Below are positions 8,504-18,070 of a stretch of DNA of 64,000 nt, one piece after another. The position numbers were made by a program, and so were the translations under genes. The notes under the pieces were generated by a model that made no database searches, was not told the origin of the DNA, and was given only the letters and a program-made list of their open reading frames with translations. The stretch's first letter is position 1, and the number at the start of each line of letters is the position of its first letter. The stretch is from Calothrix sp. NIES-4105. Lineage in GTDB: Bacteria > Cyanobacteriota > Cyanobacteriia > Cyanobacteriales > Nostocaceae. The DNA is taken from assembly GCF_002368415.1 (NCBI RefSeq), contig NZ_AP018290.1, positions 10,717,717-10,781,716 on the forward strand. The letters run 5' to 3'.

Positions 8504-10441
8504 ATGAGTCTTGTTAATTTACAATCTGTCAAAAAAGATTTTGGCATTAAAGAAATCTTAAAAGAAGCTAGTTTTAGCGTTGATGCTAACGATAAAGTTG
8601 GTTTGATTGGCACCAATGGTTCAGGGAAATCAACATTATTAAAAATGATAGCTGGCATTGAGCCAGTCGATGGTGGACAAATATTAACAAATTCCGGCGC
8701 CAAAGTTATATATTTACCACAGCAACCCGATGTTGACGAAAGTCGTACCGTTCTAGAGCAGGTTTTTGCTGACAGTGGTGAGCAAATGACATTGGTACGT
8801 GAGTATGAGGAAATTTCTGAAAAATTAGCTCATTATCCAGAAGACAGTCAGTTGATGACACGTTTGTCTAGTGTAATGCAGCGAATGGACACAACTGGCG
8901 CCTGGGAATTAGAAACAAACGCCAAAATTATACTTACTAAGTTAGGAATTACTGACTTTAATGTCAAAGTTGGTACATTATCTGGAGGTTATCGTAAACG
9001 AATCGCGTTGGCAACAGCTTTACTTGCTGAACCAGATTTACTATTAATGGACGAGCCTACTAACCATCTTGATGCACTTTCAGTCGAATGGTTACAAAGT
9101 TATTTAAATCGATATCGCGGCGCCTTATTATTAATTACTCACGATAGATATTTTCTTGATAAAGTTACAAATCGCATTATCGAAATTGACCGAGGCGATA
9201 TTTATGCTTATTCTGGAAACTATTCGTATTATTTAGAAAAAAAAGCTGCCTCCGAAGAATCAGCCGCTAGTACACAGCGTAAATTTCAAGGTGTATTGCG
9301 ACGCGAGTTAGAATGGTTAAAGCGCGGACCTAAAGCACGCAGTACAAAGCAAAAAGCACGTATTCAACGCATCGAAGGGATGCGCGAAACAGAATTTAAA
9401 CCTGGACTTGGCAAAGTCGAAATTTCTACCGTTAGTAGAAGAATTGGTAAAAAAGTTATCGAGTTAGAGAAAGTATCTAAAGCTTATAATGAGCGAACGC
9501 TTATCAAAGATTTTACCTACGAGTTTAGTCCAGAAGACCGTATCGGCATAATTGGTGGAAACGGCGCCGGTAAATCTACCTTAATGAATATTATCACTGG
9601 AAAGGTACAGCCTGATTCTGGAAGCGTAGATATTGGCACCACAATTCATATTGGCTATTTTGACCAGCATTCGGATGACTTACTGGCTGCATTAAACGAT
9701 TCGCAGCGTGTTATTGATTATATCAAAGAAGAAGGAGAGTTCATCAAAATATCAGATGGAACTCAAATCAGTGCTTCTCAAATGCTGGAACGGTTCTTAT
9801 TCCCAGGAAACCAACAATATGCTCCGATAAGTAAACTATCAGGTGGAGAAAAACGGCGCCTATTTTTATTACGTATATTGATTAGCGCCCCCAATGTATT
9901 AATATTAGACGAACCTACAAACGATTTAGACGTACAAACACTAGCGATATTAGAAGAGTATTTGGAAGACTTTGCAGGCAGTGTAATTGTAGTTTCCCAC
10001 GACCGTTATTTTCTTGACCGTACAGTGGATACTATTTTTGCCTTAGAAGAAGGTGGAAATATTCGGCAATACCCTGGTAACTATTCTGTATATCTTGACT
10101 ACAAGAAGGCAGAAGAGGAAGGACAACAGGTATTAGATGTCAAAGAAAAATCCAAAAATACTCCATCAGCAGTAAAAGAAGTAAAAGAATCAAATCCGGC
10201 GCCTTCTGAAGCACCCAAAAAGCGTAGGCTTTCAAGTTGGGAAAAACGCGAATTTGACCAACTAGAAGGAAAAATAGCCAAGTTAGAAACTCAAAAAGCC
10301 GAAGCAGAAAAAGCAATGGGCAACGTTCCAGCAGGAAATTACACGCAAGTGCAGAAATTATACGACGAGGTAGAAGAAATTAAACGCGCGATTGATAAAG
10401 CCACAGAACGCTGGATGGAATTAGCAGAAATCGAATCATAA
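8504..10441 (+). CDS. ABC-F ATPase (Uup/EttA type)
   Basis: 645 residues with two ATPase domains and no membrane segments, so this is a soluble ABC-F factor that acts on ribosomes rather than a transporter. Domain 1: Walker A GTNGSGKST at 36-44, signature LSGGYRKR, Walker B LLLMDEPTNHLD. The inter-domain linker is rich in Arg and Lys (KRGPKARSTKQKARIQRI). Domain 2: GGNGAGKST near 351, LSGGEKRRL, VLILDEPTNDLD. A C-terminal coiled coil (about 575-640) resembles the Uup C-terminal domain. ABC-F proteins relieve stalled or antibiotic-bound ribosomes. The exact role here is open. Confidence 0.88.
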   Translation: MSLVNLQSVKKDFGIKEILKEASFSVDANDKVGLIGTNGSGKSTLLKMIAGIEPVDGGQILTNSGAKVIYLPQQPDVDESRTVLEQVFADSGEQMTLVREYEEISEKLAHYPEDSQLMTRLSSVMQRMDTTGAWELETNAKIILTKLGITDFNVKVGTLSGGYRKRIALATALLAEPDLLLMDEPTNHLDALSVEWLQSYLNRYRGALLLITHDRYFLDKVTNRIIEIDRGDIYAYSGNYSYYLEKKAASEESAASTQRKFQGVLRRELEWLKRGPKARSTKQKARIQRIEGMRETEFKPGLGKVEISTVSRRIGKKVIELEKVSKAYNERTLIKDFTYEFSPEDRIGIIGGNGAGKSTLMNIITGKVQPDSGSVDIGTTIHIGYFDQHSDDLLAALNDSQRVIDYIKEEGEFIKISDGTQISASQMLERFLFPGNQQYAPISKLSGGEKRRLFLLRILISAPNVLILDEPTNDLDVQTLAILEEYLEDFAGSVIVVSHDRYFLDRTVDTIFALEEGGNIRQYPGNYSVYLDYKKAEEEGQQVLDVKEKSKNTPSAVKEVKESNPAPSEAPKKRRLSSWEKREFDQLEGKIAKLETQKAEAEKAMGNVPAGNYTQVQKLYDEVEEIKRAIDKATERWMELAEIES

Positions 10442-10687
10442 ATTGCGTTTCGTCTGCTTCATGCTATAAATTTTAATGGATTGTAGCACAGGCGAAGAAG
10501 GGCTGTGCAGTAATGTAAATTTATTTACCACAGAGGCGCAGAGTACACAGAGAGGAAAATAAGAGGAATGAACCACATAATCCGGAGGATTTCCCGCAGG
10601 GTAGACACAAAGAACACAAAGAAAGAATTTTTAAGGACAGTTTTGCAAAGTTGAGCGAGAATAAAAATGCTGTCTTCTTAAGTTACT
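10442..10687. other. Gene-free stretch with remnants of a dispersed repeat
   Basis: Bases 10525-10630 hold purine-rich repeats (CACAGAGG, ACACAAAGAACACAAAG) resembling the interior of the elements at 28030-28240 and 57488-57682. No gene or promoter of note was seen. Confidence 0.5.
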
Positions 10688-11267
10688 ATGGCACAGCTTC
10701 AAACAAAGCGCTTTACGATAGAAGAGTATCATCGTTTAACTCTGCTTGGTTTTCTGGCAGAAGGAGACAGGGTAGAGTTGATACGGGGAGAACTTATACA
10801 AATGGCAGCCAAAGGAACTCCTCACACAGTTTGTAATACGAAATTGATAAGGGAGTTAGAAAAATTACTTGATGAAACAGCTGTTTTACGCTGTCAAGAT
10901 CCAATAACGCTGGCGCCTAATAGTGAGCCAGAACCAGATATAGTAATTGTAAGAGGGCTAGCAGATGACTATGCGCGTAAACCATCCTTACCCAGAAGAT
11001 ATTTTGCTATTGATAGAGGTTTCTGACTCAACTTTAAAATACGACCAAAACGAAAAGCTGTCTTTATACGCAGAAAATCAAATACAGAATTATTGGATTT
11101 TTAATTTGGTAACATACGAACTTGAACGCTATAGTCAACCTTATCGGGATACTCAGGGTAAGTATAATTACCGCACTAAACAAATTTCGCTGAGTACTGA
11201 AACAGTCTTGCTCCCAGGTTTTGCTAATTTGTCACTAGATTTAAATCGCGTGTTTCCGCGTAGTTAA
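10688..11267 (+). pseudogene. Uma2-family (DUF820) nuclease-fold protein, frameshifted
   Basis: Two overlapping frames together make a complete Uma2-family protein of about 190 residues. The first frame (10688 to about 10975) holds FTIEEYHRL, GDRVELIRGEL and EPEPDIVIVRG, the usual PD-(D/E)xK-like core. The second frame (from about 10970 to 11267) continues with HPYPEDILLLIEVSDSTL and YWIFNL. The shift falls near GCGCGTAAACC at 10972-10982 and needs one base to be skipped. The family is expanded in cyanobacteria and has no proven role. This may be a true decay event or a sequencing error. Confidence 0.8.
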
Positions 11268-11277
11268 CTATTTATTT

Positions 11278-11455
11278 GTGTTGGGTTGGGTTCCTCCAAC
11301 GGCCCTCAACTTGCCTGCACGACTGGACTCACCGGGAAACCCGTCCATGCAAGTGCCTCCCCAACCTACAATTTGTTCTCCTAAAAACAGATGGTGCGTG
11401 GCGCCTGATTATCTCTCGTTTAAATTGAAAAATTTTCGTGGTGCCAGACACCCTA
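11278..11455. repeat. Two adjacent small palindromic elements
   Basis: Bases 11278-11372 form a nested palindrome (ACTTGC pairs with GCAAGT, GGAC with GTCC). Bases 11391-11455 are a degraded copy of the hairpin unit found in tandem at 24721-24885 (ATGGTGCGTG, then CGTTTAAATTGAAAA and GTGCC...ACACC). No gene was seen up to 11669. Confidence 0.6.
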
Positions 11456-11669
11456 CTGGTTCATCCATCTGGGTGAATACATTTGACCTGATGACAATTT
11501 AATCTAGGTAATAGGGTTGAAGTGGTATGAGCTGGGGACGAGTAAATGTGAAAAGAAATTAATGATTCGTGCTATGAGTGAATAAATAAGGGATATTCAT
11601 CGTAGGGCGCCTTTATTCCTTTCCTTAGTTCCTAGTCCTTGACCCCTTTATATAGATAAGGTTCACAGA

Positions 11670-13769
11670 GTGAATGAAACTGTAAAAGCGCAAATGTATC
11701 CTGGGATTAATGGATTATCGTTACTAGAGAAAATTACTGCTAGTTTGCCTGGGGTAGTTTTCACGTGTTTTCAACGTCCTGATAACTCGAATGTAGTTAC
11801 CTATGTAAGTTCGGGTTGTCAAGAAGTATTTGAATTAGAACCAGAAATTGTCCAAGCAAACTTTTTGGTTTTGCTTAATCTTATTCATTCAGAGGATATT
11901 CAGAATTTTACAGAATCGTTTTTAGTATCAAGCGATACTCTGTCTCCTTTGCATTGGGAAGGTCGAATTGTAACCGCAAGCAACAAATATAAGTGGATAC
12001 AAGTCAATTCTTACCCAAGTAAACAAGCTTCGGGAGATATTCTTTGGGAAGGTTTTGTTATGGATATTACAACCCGTAAATTAGCGGAGGAAAATTTGCG
12101 CGTCAGTGAAGGACGATATAAAGCGATTTTAAATGCTATTCCTGATTTAATATTTAGAATTAATGCGGATGGTCAGTATATAGATTTTAAAGGCGAAGGG
12201 GCTAATATTACCATTCCGCGCGAGCAAATTGTCGGTAAAAACTTATGGGACTTGCTACCGCATGATATTGCAAATAGTAGTTATGCTGCAATTCATAAAG
12301 CTCTAACATCAAGAAGCGTACAAACTTGCGAGTATAAATTGTCTACACCAATTGGTCTACGCGATTATGAAGCGCGCGTAGTAGTTAGTGGTCATGAAGA
12401 AATTTTAGCAATCGTCAGGGATATAACTGAACGTAAACAGGCTGAAGCGCAATTACATACGAGTATATCGCGTAATCGCTTGTTAGCAGAAACCTTGGGA
12501 AGAATTCGTAGGTCGCTTGATCTTGACGAAATTTTACAAACGACTGTCACCGAAGTGCGGAAATTTCTTCAAGCTGACCGAGTGTTTATTGCGTTGAATG
12601 AAAATAACGCGCAATGTAAAGTTTTAGCTGAATCAGTCAATCCATGTTATCCAGCAGTATTAGATTGGAAAGACGATAGTCCTGACGAGTGTTTATTTAA
12701 CGAGTTAAAAACTTCATTACTTATAAACAACGTTCGCGTTGTCGAAGATATTACACAAATAGAAGTATCTCCAAGATTAAAAACATTATATCATAAATTT
12801 CATACTCAGGCGGCTTTGGCTGTACCAATTATTCTGGGTGATGAATTATTTGGCGTGCTAATTGCTAATCAATGTTCTACTCCTCGTCATTGGCAACCAG
12901 TAGAAATCGATTTACTTCAACAAATATCTGAACAGTTAGCAATTGCCATCCAGCAAGCAAAACTTTATCAAGAACTTGCACAGCTTAATTTCAATCTGGA
13001 AGGACAAGTTGAGGAAAGAACTGTTCAATTACAGCAAAAAGTGCAGGAAATTCAAGAGATTAGTCGCATCAAAGATGTTGTTCTAGACACGGTTTCCCAC
13101 GATTTGCGTACCTCAGTAATGGGAAATTTGATGGTACTTAATAACTTACTTAAAGCAGAAAGAGAAATTCCTTGTTCTATAATTGAACGAATGATTCAAG
13201 GTAACGAACGACAGTTAGGAATGATTAATTCTTTGCTGGAAATTAATTCTGGTGATGCAAAAGATATGATAATGCATCAAGAGTTAGTGGATTTTAATAC
13301 ATTAATTGAAGCAATCCTTCAAGACTCAACGTCACTACTAACTCGCTATCAAGCACAATTAAATACGCAGTTAAATACACATTCCAAAAAAATAGCCCGT
13401 AAAAATTCTGTTTTAGTTAAAGCTGACCAAGAATTATTACGTAAAGTATTTGTTTCTTTGTTAACATATAGTTGTCATAATAATCCGCCAGGACTAAATT
13501 TTAGTATAAAAGCTAAGATGGATGGAGATAAAATCCGATGTATGATTCAAGATGATGGTGTGGGAATGAGCAAATCGGAGTGCGATAGCTTCTTTGATTT
13601 ACACGTGCGCGACCCACAAAACCGTTTATCAACGAGTCTCAGTTTAAAACTATATATGTGTCGGCAAATTATCACAGCGCACGGCGGTGAAATTGGTGTA
13701 ACTTCTAATCGTAAGCAAGGAGTCACTTATTGGTTTACATTACCTATCGAACAAAAAAAAATCTTGTAA
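11670..13769 (+). CDS. PAS-PAS-GAF sensor histidine kinase with degenerate ATP-binding motifs
   Basis: 699 residues, soluble. Two PAS domains (about 15-140 and 145-255), a GAF domain (about 265-430), a coiled coil, then a kinase core. The phospho-acceptor motif VSHDLRTSV is intact. The catalytic domain is not: where the next gene reads NAVKHNPPG (N box) this one reads TYSCHNNPPG, and the G2 box GLGLYLCKQI has become SLKLYMCRQI; the G1 motif DDGVGM is kept. It probably binds ATP poorly and may serve as a phospho-acceptor or partner of the kinase encoded 80 bases downstream, with which it is paralogous. The start is GTG. No receiver domain or regulator gene is adjacent. Confidence 0.85.
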   Translation: MNETVKAQMYPGINGLSLLEKITASLPGVVFTCFQRPDNSNVVTYVSSGCQEVFELEPEIVQANFLVLLNLIHSEDIQNFTESFLVSSDTLSPLHWEGRIVTASNKYKWIQVNSYPSKQASGDILWEGFVMDITTRKLAEENLRVSEGRYKAILNAIPDLIFRINADGQYIDFKGEGANITIPREQIVGKNLWDLLPHDIANSSYAAIHKALTSRSVQTCEYKLSTPIGLRDYEARVVVSGHEEILAIVRDITERKQAEAQLHTSISRNRLLAETLGRIRRSLDLDEILQTTVTEVRKFLQADRVFIALNENNAQCKVLAESVNPCYPAVLDWKDDSPDECLFNELKTSLLINNVRVVEDITQIEVSPRLKTLYHKFHTQAALAVPIILGDELFGVLIANQCSTPRHWQPVEIDLLQQISEQLAIAIQQAKLYQELAQLNFNLEGQVEERTVQLQQKVQEIQEISRIKDVVLDTVSHDLRTSVMGNLMVLNNLLKAEREIPCSIIERMIQGNERQLGMINSLLEINSGDAKDMIMHQELVDFNTLIEAILQDSTSLLTRYQAQLNTQLNTHSKKIARKNSVLVKADQELLRKVFVSLLTYSCHNNPPGLNFSIKAKMDGDKIRCMIQDDGVGMSKSECDSFFDLHVRDPQNRLSTSLSLKLYMCRQIITAHGGEIGVTSNRKQGVTYWFTLPIEQKKIL

Positions 13770-13823
13770 GGGCAGGTTTACGAGATGTTTTGCACTGTTT
13801 TAACATACCTGTTAATCTGCCCC
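13770..13823. repeat. Dispersed palindrome family B, copy 2
   Basis: A 54-bp imperfect palindrome starting at the stop codon of the first kinase gene (GGGCAGGTTTACGAGATGTT), ending TTAATCTGCCCC. It separates the two kinase genes and may shape the dicistronic mRNA. It is followed by AAAATCT heptamer repeats at 13827-13842. Confidence 0.75.
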
Positions 13824-13849
13824 TTCTAAAATCTAAAATCTAGAATCAA

Positions 13850-16021
13850 ATGGCTGACGTACTTAGAACCGTACAACGGAGATGGAGACAAGCCGTTTCT
13901 ACATACATCCTACCCAAAACCGATGTTTTAACTATTAAATACGAAACATGGCGCCGTCACTTTTTGTGGCAGCGTTTACAGTTATGGTTATGGTTAGCGC
14001 TTTTTTGTGTTCTAAGTTTTGTCATTCGTGATATTTACAACTCATTCTTTCCTCTCAGAGAACTAGCTGGTCTTCCACAGCAGTTAATGCGTCACACATT
14101 GCTTTTAAATGGGGCAATGCTTTCGAGCATTAGTATCTCGCTATTGATTCATCGTACTCGGTTTGGGCGCCGTCATCCGGGAGTATTATTTCTGGCTTCA
14201 TCTTGGTCAATAAGTCTTGGACAGCAAATATTCAGCACCTTAAAAGGATTTGCAATTCCCGATATTATCACTTGGTCTTTATTATTTCTTGGTCAAGCAG
14301 CTTTTATGCCAGTACGTTGGAGACTGCATCTTATTTCCCAAGTCGTATTACTTATTTATTACTTCGGTGTAAATTTTACGCTTGGTTTAAAGATACTAAC
14401 ACCAGCATCTGGTGAAAAACCTATATATAGTGTCACACTTATTTTATATGTATTTTGGTTCTGTGCTATATGTGACTTTAGCGTCTATTTATACGACCGA
14501 TTACAATCGCGCGAATTTAATGCGCGTAAACAGCTTGAGAAAGCAAATACTAAACTAAAAGTTGCCGAAGCTAAATACCGTAGCATTTTTGAAAACGCTG
14601 TCGAGGGTATTTTCCAAAGTACAATTGATGGACGTTACATTACAGTAAATCCTGCACTTGCTTACATTTTAGGTTTTTCAACACCTGAAGAAGTTATTGA
14701 TTATTATACCGATATAGGCAAGCAACTTTATGTTATCCCTAATCGACGCACGGAATTTATTAGTCTAGTCGAGAAGTACGGTAACGTATCTGAGTTTGAA
14801 TCTCAAATTTATCGACATAATAGTTTATCGGGTCATAACGTGGTTTGGATTTCTGAAAAAGCATACGCCGTGCGTGACACCCAAGGCAATATTTTATATT
14901 ACGAAGGAACTATTGAAGATATAACCAAACGTAAGCGCGCGGAAGAAGCACTCCAAGAACAATTTGATTTTTTACAAGTTCTCATTGACACAATTCCGGC
15001 GCCTGTATATTATCTAAATGCCCAAGGATTATATGTTGGATGCAACAAGTCTTTTGAAACATCAATTGGGTTAAGTCGAGGTAGTATTATTGGAAAAAAG
15101 GTGTATGAAATCGCACCAAAAGAACTTGCTGATGAATATTATCAAGCAGATATACAGCTATTATCCAAGCGTGGAGTTCAAACTTATGAAAGTTCGGTTG
15201 TCTACGCTGATAATAAAAAACACGATGTGATATTTTATAAAGCAACTTTTGATAAAGTGGATGGCACCTTGGGTGGTATAGTTGGAGTCATATTAGATAT
15301 TAGCGAAAGAAAACGCACCGAAGAAGCGCTAAGAGTTTTTATTCATGCTGTTTCCCATGACTTACGCAACCCAGTTTTAGGAACATTAATGGTATTGAGA
15401 CACTTACTAGAAGAGAAGCAAGAATCTTCTGTAGTTTCTGTTCCTCGTACAGTTCTCGAACGGATGCAACAAAGTAGCGAACGTCAATTAAATTTAATCA
15501 ACTCATTAATGGAAGCACATGTTAGCGAGGTGCAAGGTGTAACACTACAATTACAACCTATACATTTAGATAAAGTCGTAGAAGATGCAGTAGCCGACTT
15601 ACAACCAATGCTTACAGAAAACGAAGCAACACTTATAAACTTAGTGCAATCTGATTTACCACAAGTTAACGGGGACGCAACTCAACTTTGGCGAGTCTTT
15701 TCTAATATAATTGCCAACGCCGTCAAACACAACCCTCCTGGATTGAATATTACAGTCAACGCTACCATCAAAGGCGCCAATAGTCAGATTTATTGTACAG
15801 TTGCCGACAATGGAGTCGGGTTAACACAACAGCAAAGCGAACACTTATTTGATTTATATTTTCGTAGTATCAGCGCGCGTAACTCACTATCACTAGGACT
15901 AGGATTATATTTATGCAAACAAATTATCCAAGCACATGGTGGTGAAATAGGAGTTAATAGTACACCTAACGCAGGCGCCACCTTTTGGTTCACATTACCA
16001 ATAAATTTAGATAATTCGTAG
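13850..16021 (+). CDS. Membrane PAS-PAS sensor histidine kinase
   Basis: 723 residues. About five or six hydrophobic helices in residues 35-210 form an integral sensor module. Two PAS domains follow (about 240-365 and 370-495, each ending in an ITKRKRAEE/ISERKRTEE linker), then the dimerisation/phospho-acceptor helix VSHDLRNPVLG and an intact ATPase domain: N box NAVKHNPPG, G1 DNGVGL, G2 SLGLGLYLCKQI. It autophosphorylates on His. Sequence order and motif spacing match the kinase core of the preceding gene, so the two arose by duplication, and hetero-dimerisation is plausible. The cognate response regulator is not nearby. Confidence 0.88.
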   Translation: MADVLRTVQRRWRQAVSTYILPKTDVLTIKYETWRRHFLWQRLQLWLWLALFCVLSFVIRDIYNSFFPLRELAGLPQQLMRHTLLLNGAMLSSISISLLIHRTRFGRRHPGVLFLASSWSISLGQQIFSTLKGFAIPDIITWSLLFLGQAAFMPVRWRLHLISQVVLLIYYFGVNFTLGLKILTPASGEKPIYSVTLILYVFWFCAICDFSVYLYDRLQSREFNARKQLEKANTKLKVAEAKYRSIFENAVEGIFQSTIDGRYITVNPALAYILGFSTPEEVIDYYTDIGKQLYVIPNRRTEFISLVEKYGNVSEFESQIYRHNSLSGHNVVWISEKAYAVRDTQGNILYYEGTIEDITKRKRAEEALQEQFDFLQVLIDTIPAPVYYLNAQGLYVGCNKSFETSIGLSRGSIIGKKVYEIAPKELADEYYQADIQLLSKRGVQTYESSVVYADNKKHDVIFYKATFDKVDGTLGGIVGVILDISERKRTEEALRVFIHAVSHDLRNPVLGTLMVLRHLLEEKQESSVVSVPRTVLERMQQSSERQLNLINSLMEAHVSEVQGVTLQLQPIHLDKVVEDAVADLQPMLTENEATLINLVQSDLPQVNGDATQLWRVFSNIIANAVKHNPPGLNITVNATIKGANSQIYCTVADNGVGLTQQQSEHLFDLYFRSISARNSLSLGLGLYLCKQIIQAHGGEIGVNSTPNAGATFWFTLPINLDNS

Positions 16022-16253
16022 CATAGGCATACGAACTGTGCTATTTGTCACGGTTATCCCTCCCATGCAAGCATTAATCTGCATCTTAAACTAGATATTA
16101 CGTGTCAGTACAATAAGTGTCACATGCAACAGAATAGTAGATATATTTTATATCGTACTCTAGTTCGTAACGCTGTGGGAGTATTCACATCTACCATCAG
16201 TAATAGCTAAATGAAGCGCAAAATACTATGAATCATTGGGTGAAAAATATAAT

Positions 16254-16553
16254 ATGCATCTAATCAGCATTCGTTATTTACGTGCTGATGCTGCTATATA
16301 TCCAGACGTAGCTGAACAAATAGAAGTTTGGTATCGGGTTGTTAGAGATGCATCATGGCAAAGTTTACAAGATATAAGGGAAATTTATCCATCAGCTGAT
16401 ACTGTGGGAAATTTTACAGTATTCAATATAAAAGGTAATGGATATAGGCTAATTGTTGATATTGAGTATGAAACTCAAACAATCTACTACAAGTATTTTT
16501 TGACTCATGCTCAGTATGATAAAGGAAGATGGAAAAACAACCCTTATTTTTAG
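16254..16553 (+). CDS. higB: HigB-family type II toxin (mRNA interferase)
   Basis: 99 residues starting MHLISIRYLR; the frame also opens at a TTG at 16236 but the ATG at 16254 is the better start. The pattern VWYRVVRDASWQSLQDIREIYPSAD and NIKGNGYRLIVDIEYE, followed by YYKYFLTHAQYDKGRW, is that of the HigB toxins that cut mRNA on the ribosome. The antitoxin gene follows in the same direction, the toxin-first order typical of hig systems. The 124-base gap to the antitoxin is wide for such a pair. Confidence 0.85.
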   Translation: MHLISIRYLRADAAIYPDVAEQIEVWYRVVRDASWQSLQDIREIYPSADTVGNFTVFNIKGNGYRLIVDIEYETQTIYYKYFLTHAQYDKGRWKNNPYF

Positions 16554-16628
16554 CAGCAGAGCTAATTTTAATAAAATTTTTATGGGTCAGTTGGATAAAT
16601 ATATATAAACATTTTTAAAGCCAAGTAC

Positions 16629-16664
16629 TATACTAGTAATAAATGAGTCGCCGATAATAGGCGA
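16629..16664 (+). promoter_or_regulatory. Possible antitoxin promoter and hairpin
   Basis: A -10-like TATACT at 16629-16634 is followed by a small stem-loop (TCGCC at 16648-16652, GGCGA at 16660-16664) just before the antitoxin start. A separate antitoxin promoter would explain the wide toxin-antitoxin gap. No clear -35 box was seen. Confidence 0.35.
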
Positions 16665-16677
16665 AAAGGCAAATATA

Positions 16678-17076
16678 ATGTCTCTAGCTTTTGATAGGAA
16701 TGCTTACGGTGAGCTACTTGCTAAATACCAACCCCAAGTTATCACATCAGAGTCCGAGTATGAAAGTATGCTAGCTGATGTGGAAAAACTAATGGGGAAT
16801 AAAAACCGTTCACCCGAACAAACCGCTTTATTGAAAATTTTGGTAAGATTAGTAGAGGAATATGAAAGCAAAAATTATCCAATGGGTAAACCCTCCCCTC
16901 ATGCAATTATCCAACATTTGATGGAGGCACGAGAACTTCAACCAGCCGACTTAGTAGGAATTATTGGCTCATTAGATGATGTATCAGAGCTTGTAAATGG
17001 TAAAAAAGCAATTACCAAAGCTCAAGCAAAAGCATTAGGAGAATTTTTTCACGTATCTACAGAACTGTTTCTTTAA
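16678..17076 (+). CDS. higA: HigA-family antitoxin, XRE-type HTH
   Basis: 132 residues. The N-terminal half is a helical neutralising region (LLKILVRLVEEYESKNYPMG), the C-terminal half a helix-turn-helix: HAIIQHLMEARELQPADLV, IIGSLDDVSELVNGKKAITKAQAKALGEFF. This is the layout of the HigA antitoxins found next to HigB. It binds and blocks the toxin and normally represses the operon. AAGG lies nine bases before the ATG. The stretch 16021-18117, which holds this pair, has no GGCGCC site, unlike most of the window. Confidence 0.85.
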   Translation: MSLAFDRNAYGELLAKYQPQVITSESEYESMLADVEKLMGNKNRSPEQTALLKILVRLVEEYESKNYPMGKPSPHAIIQHLMEARELQPADLVGIIGSLDDVSELVNGKKAITKAQAKALGEFFHVSTELFL

Positions 17077-17260
17077 GTATGTTTATAAATGAATACTTTA
17101 TTTGTTTTTTTCTAAAAAATCTTAAACAATTAAAATTTAGCGGCTAGTATCAAATATTAAGGTGCCCTTATATCGATGCGAAGGCTAAATGATTTAATCT
17201 AAAAAATAAGCATTTTGCCCTGATGCATAACTTCCCAAAACATTTGTCTTAAGTACAAAT

Positions 17261-17440
17261 TTACGATGATTCGTCATCATTTAATAGTGACTCTAAAATT
17301 TCTGGTGTTAGACCGAGTTGTTCAGCCTCTGCGCTAATTTCATCCATTATTTAGGTAATTTTATCAATAGCTTTGTTTCTATTGCAAGTCTCGGCACTAT
17401 CCGATGGAATTTCGGTGTTTATCTGTCGTTTGCTAATCAT
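17261..17440 (-). pseudogene. Small antitoxin-like gene split by an in-frame stop
   Basis: Within the 565-base gap after higA the minus strand has an ATG at 17440 and one frame of 60 codons ending at 17261, interrupted by a single TAA at 17351-17353. Read through, it gives AIDKIT-x-IMDEISAEAEQLG and LTPEILESLLNDDESS. The second part resembles the small acidic cyanobacterial proteins ending in LTPEILESxLND that often sit beside toxin genes. A CAA to TAA change would explain the stop. Alternatively the downstream ATG at 17347 makes a 28-residue protein. Confidence 0.5.
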
Positions 17441-17641
17441 AACGCTACTTTCCCAAGCTTTTACTTGATTATCATAACTTGTCTAATATAGCTGCTGTTT
17501 AACTGTCGGTTATCTCTATATATTTAGAGTAGGCATTTGTATAACCTGCTTTACATATCTTGTTAAGATATATAAAGATAAAACTCATATTACAAGCACT
17601 GTTGTAAGTATTGCACTGGTAGCATTAGAGAGGAGAAACAC

Positions 17642-18061
17642 ATGACAGCTTCTAAGGATCAAGAACAATACGAGATTGTAAAGACAGATGGGGAATGGCA
17701 AAGTATATTGACACCAGAACAGTACCGTGTGTTGAGGAAACACGGTACTGAAAGGGCTGGAACTAGTCCACTTGACAAAGAGTACGGGGAAGGTACTTAC
17801 TATTGTGCCGGATGCGGACAGGCTTTGTTTACGTCTGATACAAAGTTTAACAGCGGTACTGGATGGCCTAGTTTCTTTAATCCTATAGAAGGTGCTATTG
17901 CGACTACTGTCGATAAGTCATTATTCATGACGCGCGTTGAGGTACATTGCAGTCGCTGCAGTGGACACCTCGGACACGTATTCAACGATGGTCCCAAACC
18001 TACTGGTCAACGTTATTGTATGAACGGTGTCTCATTAAAGTTTGAACCAGCTACAAAATAA
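17642..18061 (+). CDS. msrB: Peptide-methionine (R)-S-oxide reductase
   Basis: 139 residues, full MsrB length. It reduces the R-epimer of methionine sulfoxide in proteins, using thioredoxin. Zinc-binding cysteines are C55/C58 (CAGC) and C103/C106 (CSRC); SGTGWPSF and GHLGHVFNDGP are present, and the catalytic Cys is C126 in RYCMNGVSL. No resolving Cys pair is obvious elsewhere. AGAGGAG lies seven bases before the ATG. Oxidative repair fits the sulfur-related genes that follow at 20.6-37 kb. Confidence 0.95.
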   Translation: MTASKDQEQYEIVKTDGEWQSILTPEQYRVLRKHGTERAGTSPLDKEYGEGTYYCAGCGQALFTSDTKFNSGTGWPSFFNPIEGAIATTVDKSLFMTRVEVHCSRCSGHLGHVFNDGPKPTGQRYCMNGVSLKFEPATK

Positions 18062-18070
18062 TTCAAAATC

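Noticed and set aside
10960-10985. Programmed frameshift in the Uma2 gene
   Set aside because: No slippery heptamer or stimulatory hairpin at the junction, and the family has no such control. A plain mutation or read error is simpler.
11278-11502. Plus-strand frame of 74 codons
   Set aside because: It lies wholly on palindromic repeats and has no ribosome site or coding character.
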